Of a stretch of 64,000 nt of DNA, positions 8,333-17,651 are shown piece after piece. Each line of letters starts with the position of its first letter. The stretch's first letter is position 1. A model generated the notes under the pieces. The model was given only the letters and a program-made list of their open reading frames with translations, was not told where the DNA came from and did not search any database. Source of the DNA: Amycolatopsis marina (lineage in GTDB: Bacteria > Actinomycetota > Actinomycetes > Mycobacteriales > Pseudonocardiaceae); assembly GCF_900111885.1 (NCBI RefSeq), contig NZ_FOKG01000002.1, forward strand, positions 85,825 to 149,824, in the 5' to 3' direction. The translations under genes and the position numbers were made by a program.

Positions 8333-8656
8333 CTAGCCGGTGAAGGGGCCATCCTCGGGCAACCGGAGTTCGGGCTTGTCCAGCTCCTCGACGTTCACGT
8401 CCTTGAACGTGATGACCCGGACATGCTTGACGAACCGAGCGGGCCGGTACATGTCCCACACCCAGGCGTCGGACATCCGCACCTCGAAGTAGACCTCGCC
8501 GCCACCGTCACGTACCTGCACGTCCACGGCGTTGGCCAGATAGAACCGGCGCTCGGTCTCCACCACATACGAGAACTGGCTGACGATGTCGCGGTACTCC
8601 CGGTACAGCGACAGCTCCATCTCGGTCTCGTACTTCTCGAGATCCTCTGCGCTCAT
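8333..8656 (-). CDS. DUF2469 family protein
   Basis: A 107-residue soluble protein beginning [20 protein letters not shown] and containing [20 protein letters not shown] and [20 protein letters not shown], which are hallmarks of the actinobacteria-specific DUF2469 family. The function is unknown. Its ATG overlaps the rnhB stop by 4 bases, so it is translationally coupled to RNase HII. This adjacency is conserved across actinobacteria and suggests a housekeeping role. No membrane segment or catalytic motif is visible. Confidence 0.9.
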   Translation of the reverse strand: MSAEDLEKYETEMELSLYREYRDIVSQFSYVVETERRFYLANAVDVQVRDGGGEVYFEVRMSDAWVWDMYRPARFVKHVRVITFKDVNVEELDKPELRLPEDGPFTG

Positions 8657-9483
8657 GAAATGCGCGCCCCTCCTCGCGAGCTGGTCGGCCGTTGCACGGC
8701 GGATGGTCCATTCTGACTCACGCCACCGTCAGCTGCGGGTTCCGCCTCGCCCGACATCCGCACAAGTGCGGCCGCGGTGAGCAGGACGCGGCGGGACGGA
8801 CGCCTGCCATGTGCGACGGCGGCCATCGCGACGTTCGTGTAGGACCACCGGTGCACCTCGCTGGGACCGTGTTCGGTGAGTGCCGCGCCGTGCTCGGCGG
8901 TGGTGTAGCCCTTGTGGATGTCGAAGCCGTACACCGGGTGTTCCTCGTGCAGGCCCGCCATGATCCGGTCCCTGGTGACCTTCGCCAGCACGGATGCCGC
9001 TGCCACGCACGCGACCGCGCGGTCTCCCTTGATCACGGGAATGCTGGGAGCGGGCAGTCCGGGGACGCCGAAGCCGTCCGTGAGCACGTATCCGGGTTGC
9101 AGGTCGAGGCCGGCCACGGCCCTGCGCATGCCCTCGACGTTGGTCACATGGATGCCGACCGCGTCGACTTCCTCCGTCGGGACCACCACGATCGAGTAGT
9201 CCAGTGCCCGCGCCAGCACACGCTCGTAGACCCGCTCGCGGGCGGCAGCGGTGAGCAGCTTGGAGTCGGTCAGTTCGGGCAGCCGTGCCCCGTCACCGGG
9301 GCGCAGCACACAAGCGGCGACCACCAGCGGTCCCGCGCAGGCCCCCCTGCCTGCCTCGTCGACACCCGCCACCGGGCCGAGACCTCGACGATCGAGCGCG
9401 GCCTGCAGGCCCCACTGGATCTCCCCGCGCACGACAGCGCGGGGAGGGCGAATGGCCGACGCGACCGGCTTGGGCGCGACCAC
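8653..9483 (-). CDS. rnhB: ribonuclease HII
   Basis: RNase HII removes ribonucleotides from DNA and RNA primers. [20 protein letters not shown] carries the first catalytic Asp-Glu pair, [13 protein letters not shown] follows, [11 protein letters not shown] holds the third acidic residue, and [12 protein letters not shown] is the family signature. The protein is 276 residues, with a C-terminal tail of about 45 residues after the catalytic core that is Gly/Ser/Ala-rich and not conserved. The GTG start lies 3 bases after the lepB stop. It overlaps DUF2469 by 4 bases. Confidence 0.95.
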   Translation of the reverse strand: MVAPKPVASAIRPPRAVVRGEIQWGLQAALDRRGLGPVAGVDEAGRGACAGPLVVAACVLRPGDGARLPELTDSKLLTAAARERVYERVLARALDYSIVVVPTEEVDAVGIHVTNVEGMRRAVAGLDLQPGYVLTDGFGVPGLPAPSIPVIKGDRAVACVAAASVLAKVTRDRIMAGLHEEHPVYGFDIHKGYTTAEHGAALTEHGPSEVHRWSYTNVAMAAVAHGRRPSRRVLLTAAALVRMSGEAEPAADGGVSQNGPSAVQRPTSSRGGARIS

Positions 9484-9486
9484 GTA

Positions 9487-10455
9487 CTACCGCTTCCGGT
9501 CAGCCGTCCCGCGGACGGAAACGGCAAGCCTGCGCCCGCCCGCCACGGCCGGCCATGCGGCGAGCGCTCCGATACCGATCGGCAGGCCGTCCTGCCACCC
9601 TGGAGCACTCATCGCGCTCGCCTGGGCAGACGCCTGCTGAGGGTTGTGATCGCTGATCCCGCCCCAGCGACTCGGCGGCAGCACGATGATCCGCGCCTTG
9701 CCGATGATGTTGTCGACCGGAACAGCGCCGCGCTCACCGCCACCACCCTGGTAACGGGAGTCCTGCGAGTTGTTCCGGTTGTCGCCCATGACCCAGACCG
9801 ACCCCTCCGGGACGGTCACCGGGCCGAACTCCAACTGGGTCCGCTGCCCGTTCTCCCAGTGGATATAGGGCTCATCCAGAGGCTGACCGTCGACCATGAC
9901 CCGATTCTGGTCATCACAGCACTCGACCGTCTGCCCGCCCGTCGCGATGATCCGCTTGACGAAGTCGCGCTCGTCCGGCGGGGCAAGACCCACGATGGAA
10001 CCGATGCCGCGGAAGAACTCGACCAGGCCGTTGCTGGACTCCTGAGCCGGTAGTTCGTTCTCGACCCACGGCTCCGGCCCCTTGAACACCACGACATCGC
10101 CGGGAGCGGGATCGGAGAAGTTGTAGGTGACCTTGTCCACCAGGATGCGGTCCGGCGTACAGCCGGGACATCCGTGCAGCGTCTCCTCCATCGATCCCGA
10201 AGGGATCATGTAGACCCTGGCCAGGAACTGCTGGATCAGGAACGCGAAGACCAGCGCCACCACGATCAGGATCGGCAGCTCTTTCCAGAATGAACGCTGC
10301 TTCTTCTGCTTTCGGTGGCGGTGTGCCGCTTCCTGTTCTGTCTCCTCCGACTCATCGGAGGAGGCACCAGCGGAGTCCGGGGAGTCCGGCGACATATCGT
10401 CCTTGGGGCGCTCGGGTTCGTCCTCAGCTGCGTTGGACGGCACAGGTTCAACCAC
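9487..10455 (-). CDS. lepB: type I signal peptidase
   Basis: LepB cleaves signal peptides on the outer face of the membrane. A cytoplasmic, acidic then basic N-terminus (1-55) leads to one membrane segment (about 60-80, ILIVVALVFAFLIQQFLA). The catalytic Ser is in IPSGSMEETL (Ser88) and the general base Lys is in RDFVKRIIA; GDNRNNSQDSR is a further signature. A second hydrophobic stretch near the C-terminus may be a membrane anchor. The GTG at 10455 has no clear ribosome site. An ATG at 10395 preceded by AAGGA is an alternative start. Overlapping small stem-loops (10455-10485) fill the gap to rplS. Confidence 0.94.
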   Translation of the reverse strand: MVEPVPSNAAEDEPERPKDDMSPDSPDSAGASSDESEETEQEAAHRHRKQKKQRSFWKELPILIVVALVFAFLIQQFLARVYMIPSGSMEETLHGCPGCTPDRILVDKVTYNFSDPAPGDVVVFKGPEPWVENELPAQESSNGLVEFFRGIGSIVGLAPPDERDFVKRIIATGGQTVECCDDQNRVMVDGQPLDEPYIHWENGQRTQLEFGPVTVPEGSVWVMGDNRNNSQDSRYQGGGGERGAVPVDNIIGKARIIVLPPSRWGGISDHNPQQASAQASAMSAPGWQDGLPIGIGALAAWPAVAGGRRLAVSVRGTADRKR

Positions 10456-10485
10456 GTAGCCAGGCTACGGTAGCGAGTCCGCTAC

Positions 10486-10845
10486 TCAGGAGGCAGTGGG
10501 GGTCTCGCGGCGTTCCTTGATCTTGGCGGCCTTGCCACGCAGATCGCGCAGGTAGTAGAGCTTCGCGCGCCGCACGTCGCCGCGCTTGTGCACCTCGAGC
10601 TTGGCGATGTTCGGCGAGTGCACCGGGAAGGTGCGCTCGACGCCGACGCCGAAGGACACCTTCCGCACGGTGAAGGTCTCCCGGATGCCGCCACCCTGCC
10701 TGCGGATGACGACCCCCTGGAACACCTGGTTGCGCTCGCGGTTGCCCTCGATAACGCGGACGTGCACCTTCAGCGTGTCGCCCGGGCGGAAGTCCGGGAT
10801 GTCGGAACGCATCGACTGTGCGTCCAGGGCGTCCAGGGTGTTCAT
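10486..10845 (-). CDS. rplS: 50S ribosomal protein L19
   Basis: L19 lies at the 30S-50S interface. The protein has 119 residues, of which [40 protein letters not shown] and [20 protein letters not shown] are canonical. It is followed by lepB after 30 bases and preceded by trmD after 150 bases. The order rpsP-KH-rimM-trmD-rplS is conserved. A TTGACC (10968-10963) upstream on the minus strand may be a -35 for a separate rplS promoter, but the -10 is weak. Confidence 0.97.
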   Translation of the reverse strand: MNTLDALDAQSMRSDIPDFRPGDTLKVHVRVIEGNRERNQVFQGVVIRRQGGGIRETFTVRKVSFGVGVERTFPVHSPNIAKLEVHKRGDVRRAKLYYLRDLRGKAAKIKERRETPTAS

Positions 10846-10986
10846 CGGGAGTCCGTCCTCGTCCTTCGTGGCCTACGTATATTCGGGCGCGCGCCTGATT
10901 CACTGGCGGCAGGCCCGGGGGTTCGGCGGGCGCGTGAACGATGTGGTCCACAAGCGCCAACCGGTCAAGTATTACAGATGCCCGGC

Positions 10987-11009
10987 GCGGACCCCGTCAC
11001 GGGGTCCGC
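10987..11009 (-). terminator. 10-bp perfect stem-loop enclosing the trmD stop codon
   Basis: GCGGACCCCG pairs perfectly with CGGGGTCCGC, and the three-base loop is exactly the trmD TGA stop. It is a plausible terminator or attenuator between trmD and rplS. A terminating ribosome would cover it, so folding could depend on trmD translation. The structure is seen; the coupling is inferred. Confidence 0.55.
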
Positions 11010-11761
11010 TCGGGCTGGTCGCGGAGCCGTTCGAGCACGGCCCGGTCGTGCGCGTCCAGGCTGTCCTCCGGCAGTGCCGCGATCAGGTCGGGTCGCCGGA
11101 GCGCGGTCCTCTCCAGTGACTCGTCCCTGCGCCACCGGTCGATCAGCGCGTGATTGCCCGAGCGCAGCACGTCGGGCACGGCCATGTCCCGCCACACCTC
11201 CGGTCGCGTGTAGCTCGGGCCCTCCAGCAGCCCGCCGGAGAAGGCGGAGAAGGAATCCTGCTCGGCGGAGGCGGGGTTACCGAGCACCCCGGGCAGCAAA
11301 CGGACGACCGCCTCCACCATGACGAGCACCGCCGCCTCGCCGCCCACCAGCACGTAGTCACCGATCGAAACCTCGTCCACCGGCATCCGCCGCGCGGCGT
11401 CGTCGATGACCCGCTGGTCGATTCCCTCGTACCGCCCGCAGGCGAAAACGAGGTGCTCTTCCTCGGCGTAGGCATGCGCGAGCGCCTGGTCGAACGGCCT
11501 TCCCGCGGGGGTGGGCACGACGAGCCTGCTGCCCTCGGCGCACACGTCGTCGAGTGCGGCACCCCAGATCTGCGGCTTCATCACCATGCCGGGACCACCG
11601 CCATACGGGGCGTCGTCCACAGCGCGGTGCACGTCGTGGGTCCAGCCACGGAGATCGTGCACGCCGACCTCGATCAGGCCCCGGTCAATGGCACGACCGA
11701 GCAGCGCGGCCCGCAGCGGGTCGAGGTACTCGGGAAAGATCGTGACGACGTCGATGCGCAC
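10997..11761 (-). CDS. trmD: tRNA (guanine-N1)-methyltransferase TrmD
   Basis: TrmD methylates G37 of tRNAs to prevent frameshifting. The 254-residue protein opens [20 protein letters not shown] and contains [12 protein letters not shown] and [20 protein letters not shown], which form the trefoil-knot S-adenosylmethionine site. The C-terminal helical domain contacts tRNA. It starts 8 bases after the rimM stop and belongs to the rpsP-KH-rimM-trmD operon. Confidence 0.96.
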   Translation of the reverse strand: MRIDVVTIFPEYLDPLRAALLGRAIDRGLIEVGVHDLRGWTHDVHRAVDDAPYGGGPGMVMKPQIWGAALDDVCAEGSRLVVPTPAGRPFDQALAHAYAEEEHLVFACGRYEGIDQRVIDDAARRMPVDEVSIGDYVLVGGEAAVLVMVEAVVRLLPGVLGNPASAEQDSFSAFSGGLLEGPSYTRPEVWRDMAVPDVLRSGNHALIDRWRRDESLERTALRRPDLIAALPEDSLDAHDRAVLERLRDQPERTP

Positions 11762-11769
11762 GACGGCTC

Positions 11770-12354
11770 CTATTCCAGGTCGAGCAGGCCCTCGGGCGGG
11801 TCGAGCACGACGCGGCCGCCCGGGACGTCGACGGTGGGAACGATGTCCCGCACGAAAGGCACCAGCACGCTCCGGCCGTCCCGGTCCACCGCCAGCAGTT
11901 CACCGCCCGGTGAGTGGACGATCTCGCGCACCGTGCCCACCACGGAACCGTCGGTCAGTTCCGCGCGCAGGCCCTCGAGTTCGTGGTCGTAGAACTCGTC
12001 GGGGTCCTCGGTCGCGGGGAGGTCGGCGGTGTCCCCGAGCAGCAGAAGCCCCCGCGCGGCTTCCGCCGCCGTCCGGTCCGGCACCTCGTCGAAACGCACG
12101 AGCAGCCGCCCGCCGTGCTGGCGGGCGGCTGCCACTGTGAGCCTGCGGGTACTTCCGTCACGGGATCGGCCGATCAGCACCGACCCGACCGCGAATCGCC
12201 GCTCGGGCGAATCCGTACGCACGTCCACGGCGAGTTCGCCGGTGATGCCGTGCGCCTTCGCGACGCGACCGACGGCGACCTGCGTCGCCCCTGCGGGCCG
12301 CGCCTGTCCTGCCTGTCCGGTCGGGCGCGCCGGATCCGTCGACTCGGTCGCCAT
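11770..12354 (-). CDS. rimM: ribosome maturation factor RimM
   Basis: RimM assists maturation of the 30S head through S19. [20 protein letters not shown] marks the N-terminal RimM domain and [20 protein letters not shown] the PRC-barrel domain, which ends [11 protein letters not shown] chose the ATG at 12354 ([11 protein letters not shown]), 22 bases after the KH gene; a longer upstream reading would run into that gene. The protein then has 194 residues. The N-terminal 25 residues are Pro/Gly/Ala-rich and variable. Confidence 0.93.
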   Translation of the reverse strand: MATESTDPARPTGQAGQARPAGATQVAVGRVAKAHGITGELAVDVRTDSPERRFAVGSVLIGRSRDGSTRRLTVAAARQHGGRLLVRFDEVPDRTAAEAARGLLLLGDTADLPATEDPDEFYDHELEGLRAELTDGSVVGTVREIVHSPGGELLAVDRDGRSVLVPFVRDIVPTVDVPGGRVVLDPPEGLLDLE

Positions 12355-12376
12355 CGGTGCTGTTTCCGGCCCGTAG

Positions 12377-12616
12377 TCAGCGATCCGTGTCGACGACGTC
12401 GACGCGTACCCCACGACCACCGATACCGCCCATGACGGTGCGCAGGGCGGTCGCGGTACGGCCGCCGCGGCCGATCACCTTGCCCAGATCATCCGGGTGG
12501 ACGTGCACCTCGAGGGTGCGGCCCCGGCGGGTGGTGAGCAGCTCGACCCGGACGTCGTCCGGATTGTCGACGATTCCGCGAACCAGGTGTTCGAGAGAGT
12601 CGGCGAGAAAGCTCAC
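12377..12616 (-). CDS. khpA: KH-domain RNA-binding protein KhpA
   Basis: A 79-residue protein made of one KH domain with the [11 protein letters not shown] loop that binds single-stranded RNA. KhpA-type proteins pair with KhpB/Jag and bind many transcripts. It overlaps the rpsP stop by 4 bases and precedes rimM. This small gene in the rpsP-trmD operon is standard in actinobacteria. Confidence 0.93.
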   Translation of the reverse strand: MSFLADSLEHLVRGIVDNPDDVRVELLTTRRGRTLEVHVHPDDLGKVIGRGGRTATALRTVMGGIGGRGVRVDVVDTDR

Positions 12617-13098
12617 GCCTCGGCCTTGTCAGCCTCGTCGGCCTTCTCAGCGGTCTCCGGCTTCTCGGCCTTCTCGGTCTTCTCCGCCTTGTCCGCGGAG
12701 TCGGCCTTCTTGCCGCCCTTCTTCTTGGCCGTGGTGGCCTCGGTCGAAGGGGCGTCACCGGCGGCGGCGAGCGCGGCGTTGAAGAGGTCCTGCTTCGACG
12801 GCTTCGGCTCGGCGACCCGCAGCGTGCCCTCGGCACCGGGAAGGCCCTTGAACTTCTGCCAGTCGCCGGTGATCTCCAGGATGCGCTGCACCGGCTCGGT
12901 CGGCTGGGCGCCGACCTTCAGCCAGTGCTGGGCGCGGTCGGAGTCGACCTCGATGAAGCTCGGCTCCTCCTTGGGGTGGTACTTGCCGATCGTCTCGATG
13001 GCCTTGCCATCCCGACGGTTGCGCGCGTCGGCGACGATAATCCGGTAGTACGGCGCACGAATCTTGCCGAGGCGCTGCAGCTTGATCTTGACGGCCAC
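12613..13098 (-). CDS. rpsP: 30S ribosomal protein S16 with long charged tail
   Basis: The S16 core occupies about residues 1-85: [40 protein letters not shown] and [20 protein letters not shown]. The GTG at 13098 is chosen because AAGGAG lies 11 bases upstream. The remaining 75 residues include KKKGGKK and a repeated Lys-Ala-Glu/Thr-Glu pattern ending DEADKAEA, a low-complexity charged tail found in actinobacterial S16 proteins and probably disordered. It is first in the operon. Its promoter may lie near the AT-rich patch at 13232-13242. Confidence 0.95.
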   Translation of the reverse strand: MAVKIKLQRLGKIRAPYYRIIVADARNRRDGKAIETIGKYHPKEEPSFIEVDSDRAQHWLKVGAQPTEPVQRILEITGDWQKFKGLPGAEGTLRVAEPKPSKQDLFNAALAAAGDAPSTEATTAKKKGGKKADSADKAEKTEKAEKPETAEKADEADKAEA

Positions 13099-13306
13099 TG
13101 GTGTGGGTACTCCTTGCGTATCTCTCGATGCTCGAGGTTCGGGACACGATCCGTGTGGGGATCCGGATGCGAGCGCCCGCAGGTCAGGACGCCCCGGCGC
13201 GGTGAGAGGGTCCGGCCGGAGCAGGCAGTCCATTATTCTGCCAGATGGGACCTGGCGACCGGCCCTCGGTCCCCCGCAACGGCGCTGAGCCTTGCCCGGC
13301 GCTCGC

Positions 13307-14116
13307 TCAGATGGTGAGCACTCCCAGCCCGGTGAGCAGGATCGCCAGCGCGGGCAGGAAGTTGTTCATCTGGTGTGCCACGACACTGCCGAGCAGCCTG
13401 CCGGTGAAGAACCTGGCCAGCCCGATCGGGACGGCGATGACCAGCAGCAGGGTCGTGCGCAGCGGCTCCAGGTGGCTCACCGCGAAGACGGCCGTGGAGA
13501 TCAGGAACGCGGCCAGCCTGCCCCACTTCTCATTGCCCCAGTTCAGCCGCTCGACCGCACCCCACAGCAGGCCACGGTAGATGACCTCCTCGCAGATCGG
13601 GCCGAGCAGCCAGAGGTACAGGAACATCGCCACGGCGGCAGAGACCGACATCGGCTGGTCCTCGACCATCGCGCTGATCGCCGAGGTGGCGTTCTCCTCC
13701 CCCACGGCCTGCGTCCACACGAACGCTCCGACGGTCGTGCAGATCAGGCCGACCACCCCGAGGCGCAGGCCGAGGCGCACGTCGTCCCATCGCCAGGACA
13801 GGTGCAGGTCGGCCAGGGGGCCGTTGCCCCTGACCACGGTGATCAGGATCGCGACGGAGGCGGCGATGACCGTGGGCGCCATCGTGCCGATCAGGACGTG
13901 CCAGACGGGCAGTGGGCCACCGTCGGCCGGCTTGCCGAGCAGCACGCCGACGAAGGCGGCCGACGCCAGCAGTACGGCTTCCACCAGCAGGAACGCACCG
14001 AAGCCCCACCGATGCACCGGCGCGGGGCCGCGGACCGGAGTATCGATCGCGGCGGACTCGGCATCGAGGGTGTCGTCCGCGTCGGGGACCGACTCCCTGG
14101 ACTGCCGTGAGGTCAC
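13307..14116 (-). CDS. CPBP-family intramembrane metalloprotease
   Basis: A 269-residue polytopic membrane protein with about seven hydrophobic segments. The CPBP (Rce1-like/Abi) motifs are all present: CEEVIYRG (EExxxR), FAVSHLE (FxxxH) and HQMNN (HxxxN). The N-terminal 35 residues are acidic and soluble. Family members process CaaX proteins or act in bacteriocin immunity, but the substrate here is unknown. A second CPBP gene lies 59 bp upstream on the same strand. Confidence 0.9.
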   Translation of the reverse strand: MTSRQSRESVPDADDTLDAESAAIDTPVRGPAPVHRWGFGAFLLVEAVLLASAAFVGVLLGKPADGGPLPVWHVLIGTMAPTVIAASVAILITVVRGNGPLADLHLSWRWDDVRLGLRLGVVGLICTTVGAFVWTQAVGEENATSAISAMVEDQPMSVSAAVAMFLYLWLLGPICEEVIYRGLLWGAVERLNWGNEKWGRLAAFLISTAVFAVSHLEPLRTTLLLVIAVPIGLARFFTGRLLGSVVAHQMNNFLPALAILLTGLGVLTI

Positions 14117-14175
14117 GCCGATCCTTCCGTGTTCGACAGGGGTGCACTGCAGCTTAGCGGTAGCGGATCAAGGGG

Positions 14176-14922
14176 TCAGGGCATGGTGAACAACAGCAGT
14201 GCGGGCGGCAGGTTGTTCGCGGCGTGCGCGACCATACTGGCGCCGGTACGCCCGGTGACCAGCCGCGCCACGCCGATCGCGACACCCTGCCCGAACAGCG
14301 CGATCATCCGCGAGGGCTCACCGTGCACCTGCGCGAACACCAGCGCGGTGAGCAGCAGGATCGCCCACTGCGGCACGCGGTAGAACGCGAGTGAGTTCCA
14401 CATCGCACCGCGGAACAGCAGTTCCTCGGTGACCGGTGCCGCCAGCACGACGACCAACGCGGCGAGGATCAGCCAGACGAGCTCGTCGCCGAGGCCCGAC
14501 GCGAGCTCGACGAGCGGGCCGCTGTTGACCGATTCCGGGCCGTACACGGCGAGCAGCACGAGGTTGAGCAGATACCCCACGAGCAGCGCGAAGCCGCCAC
14601 AGGCCAGGCCCACCTTGAGATCTCGCGCGTTCGGGATCAGTCCGTAGTCCGCGCGCAGGCCCCGCCCTCGAAGCCACGACCCGATCGCGGGGCCGAGTCC
14701 GAGCAGCAGGTTGGGCAGGAACGCCAGCAGGATGATCGGCCCGATCTCGGTGGACGCCCGCGCGGGCAGATCGTCGACGCTGCCCGTGAGCACCGCGGCC
14801 AGCACCAGTGAGACAAGGTAGTAGCCACCCAGCCCGGCGAAGAAGGCCAGAAAGCCCCAGTGGACCCCGAACACCAGGCCGTCCCGGACCTCGGGTGCGT
14901 TGTCTTCGTGCTCGCGCCCCAC
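14176..14922 (-). CDS. CPBP-family intramembrane metalloprotease (second copy)
   Basis: A 248-residue membrane protein with the motifs TEELLFRG, FAQVHGE and HAANN, so the active site is complete. It has about seven membrane segments, beginning LAFFAGLGGYYLVSLVLAAV. It is clearly diverged from its neighbour at 13307 outside the motifs, so the pair is an old duplication or two separate recruits. The two are probably cotranscribed. A double palindrome (14957-15009) lies between its 5' end and the amidohydrolase. Confidence 0.88.
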   Translation of the reverse strand: MGREHEDNAPEVRDGLVFGVHWGFLAFFAGLGGYYLVSLVLAAVLTGSVDDLPARASTEIGPIILLAFLPNLLLGLGPAIGSWLRGRGLRADYGLIPNARDLKVGLACGGFALLVGYLLNLVLLAVYGPESVNSGPLVELASGLGDELVWLILAALVVVLAAPVTEELLFRGAMWNSLAFYRVPQWAILLLTALVFAQVHGEPSRMIALFGQGVAIGVARLVTGRTGASMVAHAANNLPPALLLFTMP

Positions 14923-14956
14923 CCGGCCTCCCCGCCCCGCTCGTCATCCGTGTGAT

Positions 14957-15009
14957 GTCCCCAATGCCACATTGGGGACCTTCAACGTCCCCAATGTGGC
15001 ATCGGGGAC
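14957..15009. repeat. double GTCCCCAATG palindrome
   Basis: 14957-14979 is a palindrome of two 10-base arms (GTCCCCAATG, CATTGGGGAC) around CCA. 14987-15009 is the same palindrome with one changed base around TGG. A 7-base spacer separates them. The two units are also inverted copies of each other, so the whole can fold as two short hairpins or one 23-bp stem with one mismatch. It ends 8 bases before the amidohydrolase stop codon. Confidence 0.85.
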
Positions 15010-15016
15010 GTTCTGC

Positions 15017-16084
15017 TCAGCCGATGAGCTGTCCGCGCAGGATGATGTGCCGGGGCCTGCGCAGTGCACCGAGATCGGCTCTCGGGTCCTCGTCGAGGAC
15101 CAGCAGGTCGGCGGGCGCGCCGTGGGCGATGCCCTGGTGCCCCAGCCAGTCCCGCGCGCCCCAGGAAGCGGCCCCGAGCGCCTGTTCCGCGCTCATCCCC
15201 GCCTGGTGCAGTGCTTCGATCTCGTCCACCAGCCTGCCGTGCTCGACCATGCCGCCCGCGTCACTGCCCGCGAACACCCGCACGCCCGCCTCGATCGCCG
15301 AACGCACGGTGGCACCGACCCGGGCGTGCAGGTCCCGCATGTGCGCGGCGTAGGCCGGAAACCGGGTGGCCTTGTCGGCGATGCCGGGAAAGTTCTCGAT
15401 ATTGATCAGTGTGGGCACGAGCGCGGTCCCACTGGTGGCGAGCAGGTCGATCTGCTCGGCATCGAGACCGGTGCCGTGCTCCAGGCAGTCAATGCCCGCC
15501 TCGATCAGCCCCGGCAGCGCTTCCTCACCGAACACGTGCGCCGTCACCCGCGCTCCGGCGTCGTGCGCCACCGCGATCGCCTCGGCCAGTACGTCGTCCG
15601 GCCACAGCGGGGCGAGGTCGCCCACCGACCGGTCGATCCAGTCACCGACGAGTTTTACCCAGCCGTCGCCGTCGGCCGCCTGTGCCGCGACGGCCTCCGG
15701 TAGCTGTTCGGGAGCGTCGAGCTCGATCCCCAGCCCGGGGATGTAGCGCTTCGGCAGGGCCAGATGCCGCCCGCTGCGGATGATTCGCGGCAGGTCCGCC
15801 CGCTGCTGCAGTGGCCGGATGTCGAGCGGCACTCCGCAGTCGCGGATCAGCAGCGTGCCCGCGTCCCGGTCGGTCGTGGCCTGCTCGGCCGCCTCCTCGA
15901 GGGAAACCGGACCACCGATCCCGATGCCGGGGTGACAGTGGGCGTCGACCAGGCCGGGAACGAGGTACCCGTCGATGTCAAGGGATTCGGCTCCCGGTAC
16001 CGGCTCGGTACTGATCCGGCCGTTCGCGATCCAGAGTTCCTGATGCTCACCCTCGGGCAGCACCACGCCACGCAGGTGCAGCAC
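15017..16084 (-). CDS. metal-dependent amidohydrolase
   Basis: A 355-residue member of the imidazolonepropionase/prolidase-like amidohydrolase superfamily. VPGLVDAHCHPGIG supplies the HxH metal ligands, WVKLVGDW holds the probable bridging Lys, and ARVTAHVFGEEAL, CLEHGTGLD and AGSDAGGMVEHGR supply the later His and the catalytic Asp. The C-terminus (PADLLVLDEDPRADLGALRR) is the usual composite beta domain. The substrate cannot be told from sequence. The start ATG is 1 base from the ffh stop, so it may be cotranscribed downstream of ffh. Confidence 0.87.
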   Translation of the reverse strand: MLHLRGVVLPEGEHQELWIANGRISTEPVPGAESLDIDGYLVPGLVDAHCHPGIGIGGPVSLEEAAEQATTDRDAGTLLIRDCGVPLDIRPLQQRADLPRIIRSGRHLALPKRYIPGLGIELDAPEQLPEAVAAQAADGDGWVKLVGDWIDRSVGDLAPLWPDDVLAEAIAVAHDAGARVTAHVFGEEALPGLIEAGIDCLEHGTGLDAEQIDLLATSGTALVPTLINIENFPGIADKATRFPAYAAHMRDLHARVGATVRSAIEAGVRVFAGSDAGGMVEHGRLVDEIEALHQAGMSAEQALGAASWGARDWLGHQGIAHGAPADLLVLDEDPRADLGALRRPRHIILRGQLIG

Positions 16085-16085
16085 G

Positions 16086-17651
16086 CTACTTGTTCTTCGG
16101 CAGCTTGAACTTGGACGGGTCGAAGTCCGGCGGCAGGTCGTTCAGGCCGCCGCCGAGTTGGGACAGGTCTGGCATACCGCCCCCGCCACCGCCGCCGCCG
16201 GGAAACGCGCCGGGCGGGAAGCCCGGCATGCCGCCGGGGAAGCCGCCCTTCACCTTGGGCTGGGTGGGGCCGCGCCCCTTGCCCTTCTTCCCCTTCTTGC
16301 CCTTGCGGTTGTTCTTCCGGTTGCCGCCGCCGGGCCCGCCGCCGAAGCCGAACCGGCCCGCCATCTGCTGCATCATCTTCTTGGCGTCGTAGAACCGGTT
16401 CACCAGGTCGTTGACCTCGCGGACAGCGACCCCGGAGCCCCGCGCGATGCGCTGCCTGCGGGAGGCGTTGATGATCTTCGGGTCCGCGCGCTCGGCCGGT
16501 GTCATGCCGCGGATGATCGCCTGCAACCGGTCGATGTGCTTGTCGTCGACCTGCGCCAGCTGGTCCTTCATCTGCCCCGCCCCCGGCAGCATGCCGAGCA
16601 GGTTGCCGATCGGGCCCATCTTGCGCACCGCGAGCATCTGCTCGAGGAAGTCCTCCAGCGTCATCTCGCCGCTGCCGAGCTTCGCCGCGGCCTGCTCGGC
16701 CTTGTCCTGGTCGAAGGCCTGTTCGGCCTGTTCGATGAGGGTGAGCATGTCACCCATACCGAGGATGCGGCTGGCCATCCGGTCCGGGTGGAAGGCGTCG
16801 AAGTCCTCGAGCTTCTCACCGTTGGACGCGAACAGGATCGGCTGGCCGGTGACCTGCCGGACCGAGAGCGCGGCGCCACCGCGTGCGTCGCCGTCGAGCT
16901 TCGTGAGCACCACACCGGTGAAACCGACGCCGTCGCGGAAGGCCTCGGCCGTGTTGACGGCGTCCTGACCGATCATGGCGTCGACCACGAACAGGGTCTC
17001 GTCCGGGCTCACCGCGTCGCGAATATCCGCGGCCTGGCGCATCAGTTCCTCGTCGACACCGAGGCGACCCGCGGTGTCGACGATCAGCACATCGTGCTGG
17101 GCGTGGCGGGCCTCGTCGATACCGCGCCGGGCCACGTCCACGGGCTCGCCGACGCCGTTGCCCGGCTCCGGGGCGAAGGTGGGCACACCGGCGCGCTCAC
17201 CGACCACCTGCAGCTGCGTCACCGCGTTGGGTCGTTGCAGGTCACAGGCCACCAGCATGGGCGCGTGACCCTGCTTCTTCAGCCAGACCGCGAGCTTGCC
17301 AGCCAGCGTCGTCTTACCGGATCCCTGCAGGCCGGCGAGCATGATGACGGTGGGCGGGTTCTTGGCGAGGTTCAGCCTGCGGGTCTCCCCGCCGAGGATG
17401 CCGACGAGCTCCTCGTTGACGATCTTGACGACCTGCTGCGCCGGGTTCAGCGCGCCGGAGACCTCTTCCCCCTTCGCGCGCTGCTTGATCTGGGCGATGA
17501 ACTCCTTCACCACCGTCAGGGCGACATCGGCCTCCAGCAGCGCGATGCGAATCTCCCGCGCGGTCGCGTCGATGTCGGCTTCGGTGAGCTTCCCCTTGCC
17601 GCGCAGGTTCTGCAGGACCGACGTGAGCCGATCGGAGAGGGTGTCGAACAC
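16086..17651 (-). CDS. ffh: signal recognition particle protein Ffh
   Basis: Ffh is the SRP54 GTPase that targets nascent membrane and secreted proteins. N domain about 1-85; G domain with GLQGSGKTTLAGKLA (G1), VDTAGRLG (G3) and VLTKLDGDARGG; Met-rich M domain about 300-435 with MTPAERADPKIINASRRQRI. A C-terminal tail follows: GNRKNNRKGKKGKKGKGRG and then a Gly/Pro/Met-rich run with eight consecutive Gly. The tail of about 85 residues is low complexity and typical of actinobacteria. Length 521 residues. The ATG at 17651 is clear. Confidence 0.97.
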   Translation of the reverse strand: MFDTLSDRLTSVLQNLRGKGKLTEADIDATAREIRIALLEADVALTVVKEFIAQIKQRAKGEEVSGALNPAQQVVKIVNEELVGILGGETRRLNLAKNPPTVIMLAGLQGSGKTTLAGKLAVWLKKQGHAPMLVACDLQRPNAVTQLQVVGERAGVPTFAPEPGNGVGEPVDVARRGIDEARHAQHDVLIVDTAGRLGVDEELMRQAADIRDAVSPDETLFVVDAMIGQDAVNTAEAFRDGVGFTGVVLTKLDGDARGGAALSVRQVTGQPILFASNGEKLEDFDAFHPDRMASRILGMGDMLTLIEQAEQAFDQDKAEQAAAKLGSGEMTLEDFLEQMLAVRKMGPIGNLLGMLPGAGQMKDQLAQVDDKHIDRLQAIIRGMTPAERADPKIINASRRQRIARGSGVAVREVNDLVNRFYDAKKMMQQMAGRFGFGGGPGGGNRKNNRKGKKGKKGKGRGPTQPKVKGGFPGGMPGFPPGAFPGGGGGGGGMPDLSQLGGGLNDLPPDFDPSKFKLPKNK

